A stretch of DNA of 5,962 bases from contig JAIRUO010000270.1 of the NCBI GenBank assembly GCA_031254385.1, forward strand, positions 1 to 5,962. Direction: 5' to 3'. Positions 4,735-5,962 of the stretch are shown in pieces. The translations under genes were made by a program, and so were the position numbers. The notes beneath the pieces were generated by a model. The model was not told where the DNA came from and did no database searches. It was given only the letters and a program-made list of their open reading frames with translations. How positions within the stretch are numbered: the stretch's first letter is position 1; the number at the start of each line of letters is the position of its first letter. The DNA is from Treponema sp. GTDB taxonomy: Bacteria > Spirochaetota > Spirochaetia > Treponematales > Breznakiellaceae.

Positions 4735-5962
4735 CTCGCACCAGACAACTGTACTAAGGCGCTTGGCTTCCTCGTCAGTAGGATCGCGCAAGAGGCCGTT
4801 ATCGACCAGCCAACACAGCAGGGCGTATTGCGGGTAGGCCGAATACTTGAGATAGGTTTTCTCGTCCTTGGAAATAAAGGACGGGATTTCCTTCTCCATG
4901 GCCTCCGCGAAGCCTTCGATGAGGCCGGCAAACAACGTTTCGCCGATTTCTTTTTGAATTTTATCCAGCACCGCATTGAAACTAGCCCATTCCTCTGCGT
5001 CAAAGAACGGAATCATGAGTTTGGGATTGCCGCCCTCCATTTTGGCATAACCCTGTTGGACAAAGGCGGCAATCCTCATCTTATCGTAATCGTTGGGCGT
5101 TTCATTCTTGCGGATCAGTTCTGCAATATGCCGAATGGCTCTCATGTCGTCCTCGCTAAAAACTTCGCGCCAGTACTTTCCGGTTTTGAAGATGAAATAT
5201 CCATCGTATTGCAGGGTTTTCTCGCCTGTATCGGCATTATTGGTCTTGATGCCAGTGTGTGTGCTTCTTTTCGAAAAATCTTTTTCTTCAGGCGTAAACC
5301 CTGAAGACGCCTCATCGAAACCTGCGTGGACCCAGTGCCGACTTCCGTCTTTTCGCAATGGCGTGTCAATGACAATTTTGTTTTTGTTCAGTATGGATTC
5401 AAGCGATCTGTAATAGAGCTTTTGTAAAGCCACCGGGATTAAGGCCCACAGGAGAAAGTCTGAATCCAAATCGCTGCCGAAAAAACCAACCGCTTTGATT
5501 TCGTCTAGATACCGCCTGAACACTTCGCTAATACGCCTAGCAATCGGCTCGAGGTTGTTGAGATAATACCTGGCCTTAGACAGTCTAAAATGGGCGGTTT
5601 CTATGTAAAAGTTCGTTGTATACCTGTTCTTCCCCACCGTGCGGAAGTAGTCCATGTACAAGAGGTCTTCTACCAGCGGCTCTATATAGGCCGCCGCCAC
5701 CCGTAGTGTCCGCGAGATTTCTTCAATAGTAAGCTCCTTGCCGTAACAGGCAATGCAGATATTGTTCACCAGCGGATTATGGCCTATGCCGCGCATATTA
5801 TAGTCATTGGCCTCCCCATCGTGACCACACCAGAGCACTTTCTGCTCAAAACTTAAATTTTCTTCCATTTCAATTCCTTCCTTGAGTTTTTTCTTGATCT
5901 CGCTGACATGCCATCGTACCGTGGCCGGCGGAATGTCCAGCAGCGCAGCGATTTCCGCTCCT
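4729..5962 (-). CDS. ECF-type sigma factor with long C-terminal winged-helix extension (5' end outside window)
   Basis: The frame is open from the right edge, giving at least 410 residues. The first visible 31 residues read GAEIAALLDIPPATVRWHVS then EIKKKLKEGIE, a typical sigma region 4 helix-turn-helix that recognises the -35 box. After it (numbering from the in-frame Met at 5868) come HNPLVNNICIACYGKELTIE (30-49) and ISRTLRVAAAYIEPLVEDLL (51-70), then FRTVGKNRYTTNFYI (75-89): a winged-helix-like domain with a beta wing. This tandem is known to me from a family of ECF-like sigma factors with long C-terminal extensions whose signal is mostly unknown. The rest, to residue 379, is soluble and contains no motif I recognise. 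The ATG at 5868 has a GGAAGGA-like sequence upstream, so an internal start is conceivable, but the unbroken region 4 argues that it is internal to a longer gene. The sigma region 2 part must lie beyond 5962. Confidence 0.8.
   Translation of the reverse strand, partial: GAEIAALLDIPPATVRWHVSEIKKKLKEGIEMEENLSFEQKVLWCGHDGEANDYNMRGIGHNPLVNNICIACYGKELTIEEISRTLRVAAAYIEPLVEDLLYMDYFRTVGKNRYTTNFYIETAHFRLSKARYYLNNLEPIARRISEVFRRYLDEIKAVGFFGSDLDSDFLLWALIPVALQKLYYRSLESILNKNKIVIDTPLRKDGSRHWVHAGFDEASSGFTPEEKDFSKRSTHTGIKTNNADTGEKTLQYDGYFIFKTGKYWREVFSEDDMRAIRHIAELIRKNETPNDYDKMRIAAFVQQGYAKMEGGNPKLMIPFFDAEEWASFNAVLDKIQKEIGETLFAGLIEGFAEAMEKEIPSFISKDEKTYLKYSAYPQYALLCWLVDNGLLRDPTDEEAKRLSTVVWCEK

Noticed and set aside
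5866..5880. ATG at 5868 with an upstream GGAAGGA as the true start of the right-edge gene
   Set aside because: The same frame continues upstream without a stop and encodes a clear sigma region 4, so the Met is more likely internal.

Overview
The window looks like ordinary bacterial chromosome of intermediate GC content. It holds four recognisable genes and one small AT-rich two-gene insertion between them. The organism cannot be fixed from the sequence. An anaerobic host-associated bacterium, such as a Treponema-like spirochaete or a clostridial Bacillota member, is my low-confidence guess. It rests on the protein style and on the C-terminally extended sigma-factor family at the right end, which I know mainly from Bacillota and related anaerobes.

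Layout. Bases 1-62 are non-coding and hold a short GC-rich hairpin. A TldD-type metalloprotease gene (63-1448, minus) and an alanine dehydrogenase gene (1546-2661, plus) diverge from a 97-bp spacer that carries two back-to-back sigma70-like promoters. The alanine dehydrogenase gene runs tail-to-tail into an M20-family (PM20D1/CPS1-like) metallohydrolase gene (2656-4014, minus), with a 6-bp overlap of the two 3' ends. The M20 gene has a GTG start, no visible ribosome binding site, and an extended -10 element that would place the transcript start on the G of GTG, so it may be leaderless. Next comes an AT-rich island, about 31% GC over 4141-4440. It holds a 103-aa protein that looks like a minimal nucleotidyltransferase without its catalytic residues (4152-4463, plus) and, overlapping it by ATGA, a 56-aa single-span membrane protein (4460-4630, plus). 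A 98-bp spacer full of inverted repeats (4631-4728) separates these from a minus-strand gene that enters from the right edge. That gene encodes an ECF-type sigma factor region 4 fused to a long C-terminal extension with a winged helix. Its frame stays open to the last base, so its true start lies outside the window.

Functionally, TldD (peptide degradation), the M20 hydrolase (peptide or N-acyl amino acid hydrolysis) and alanine dehydrogenase (alanine to pyruvate plus ammonia) could work together in peptide and amino-acid use. This is inferred only from adjacency, because the three genes lie on different strands and do not form one operon. The most unusual element is the pseudo-nucleotidyltransferase and membrane-peptide pair with its hairpin-rich 3' flank. 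No intergenic stretch exceeds 140 bases.
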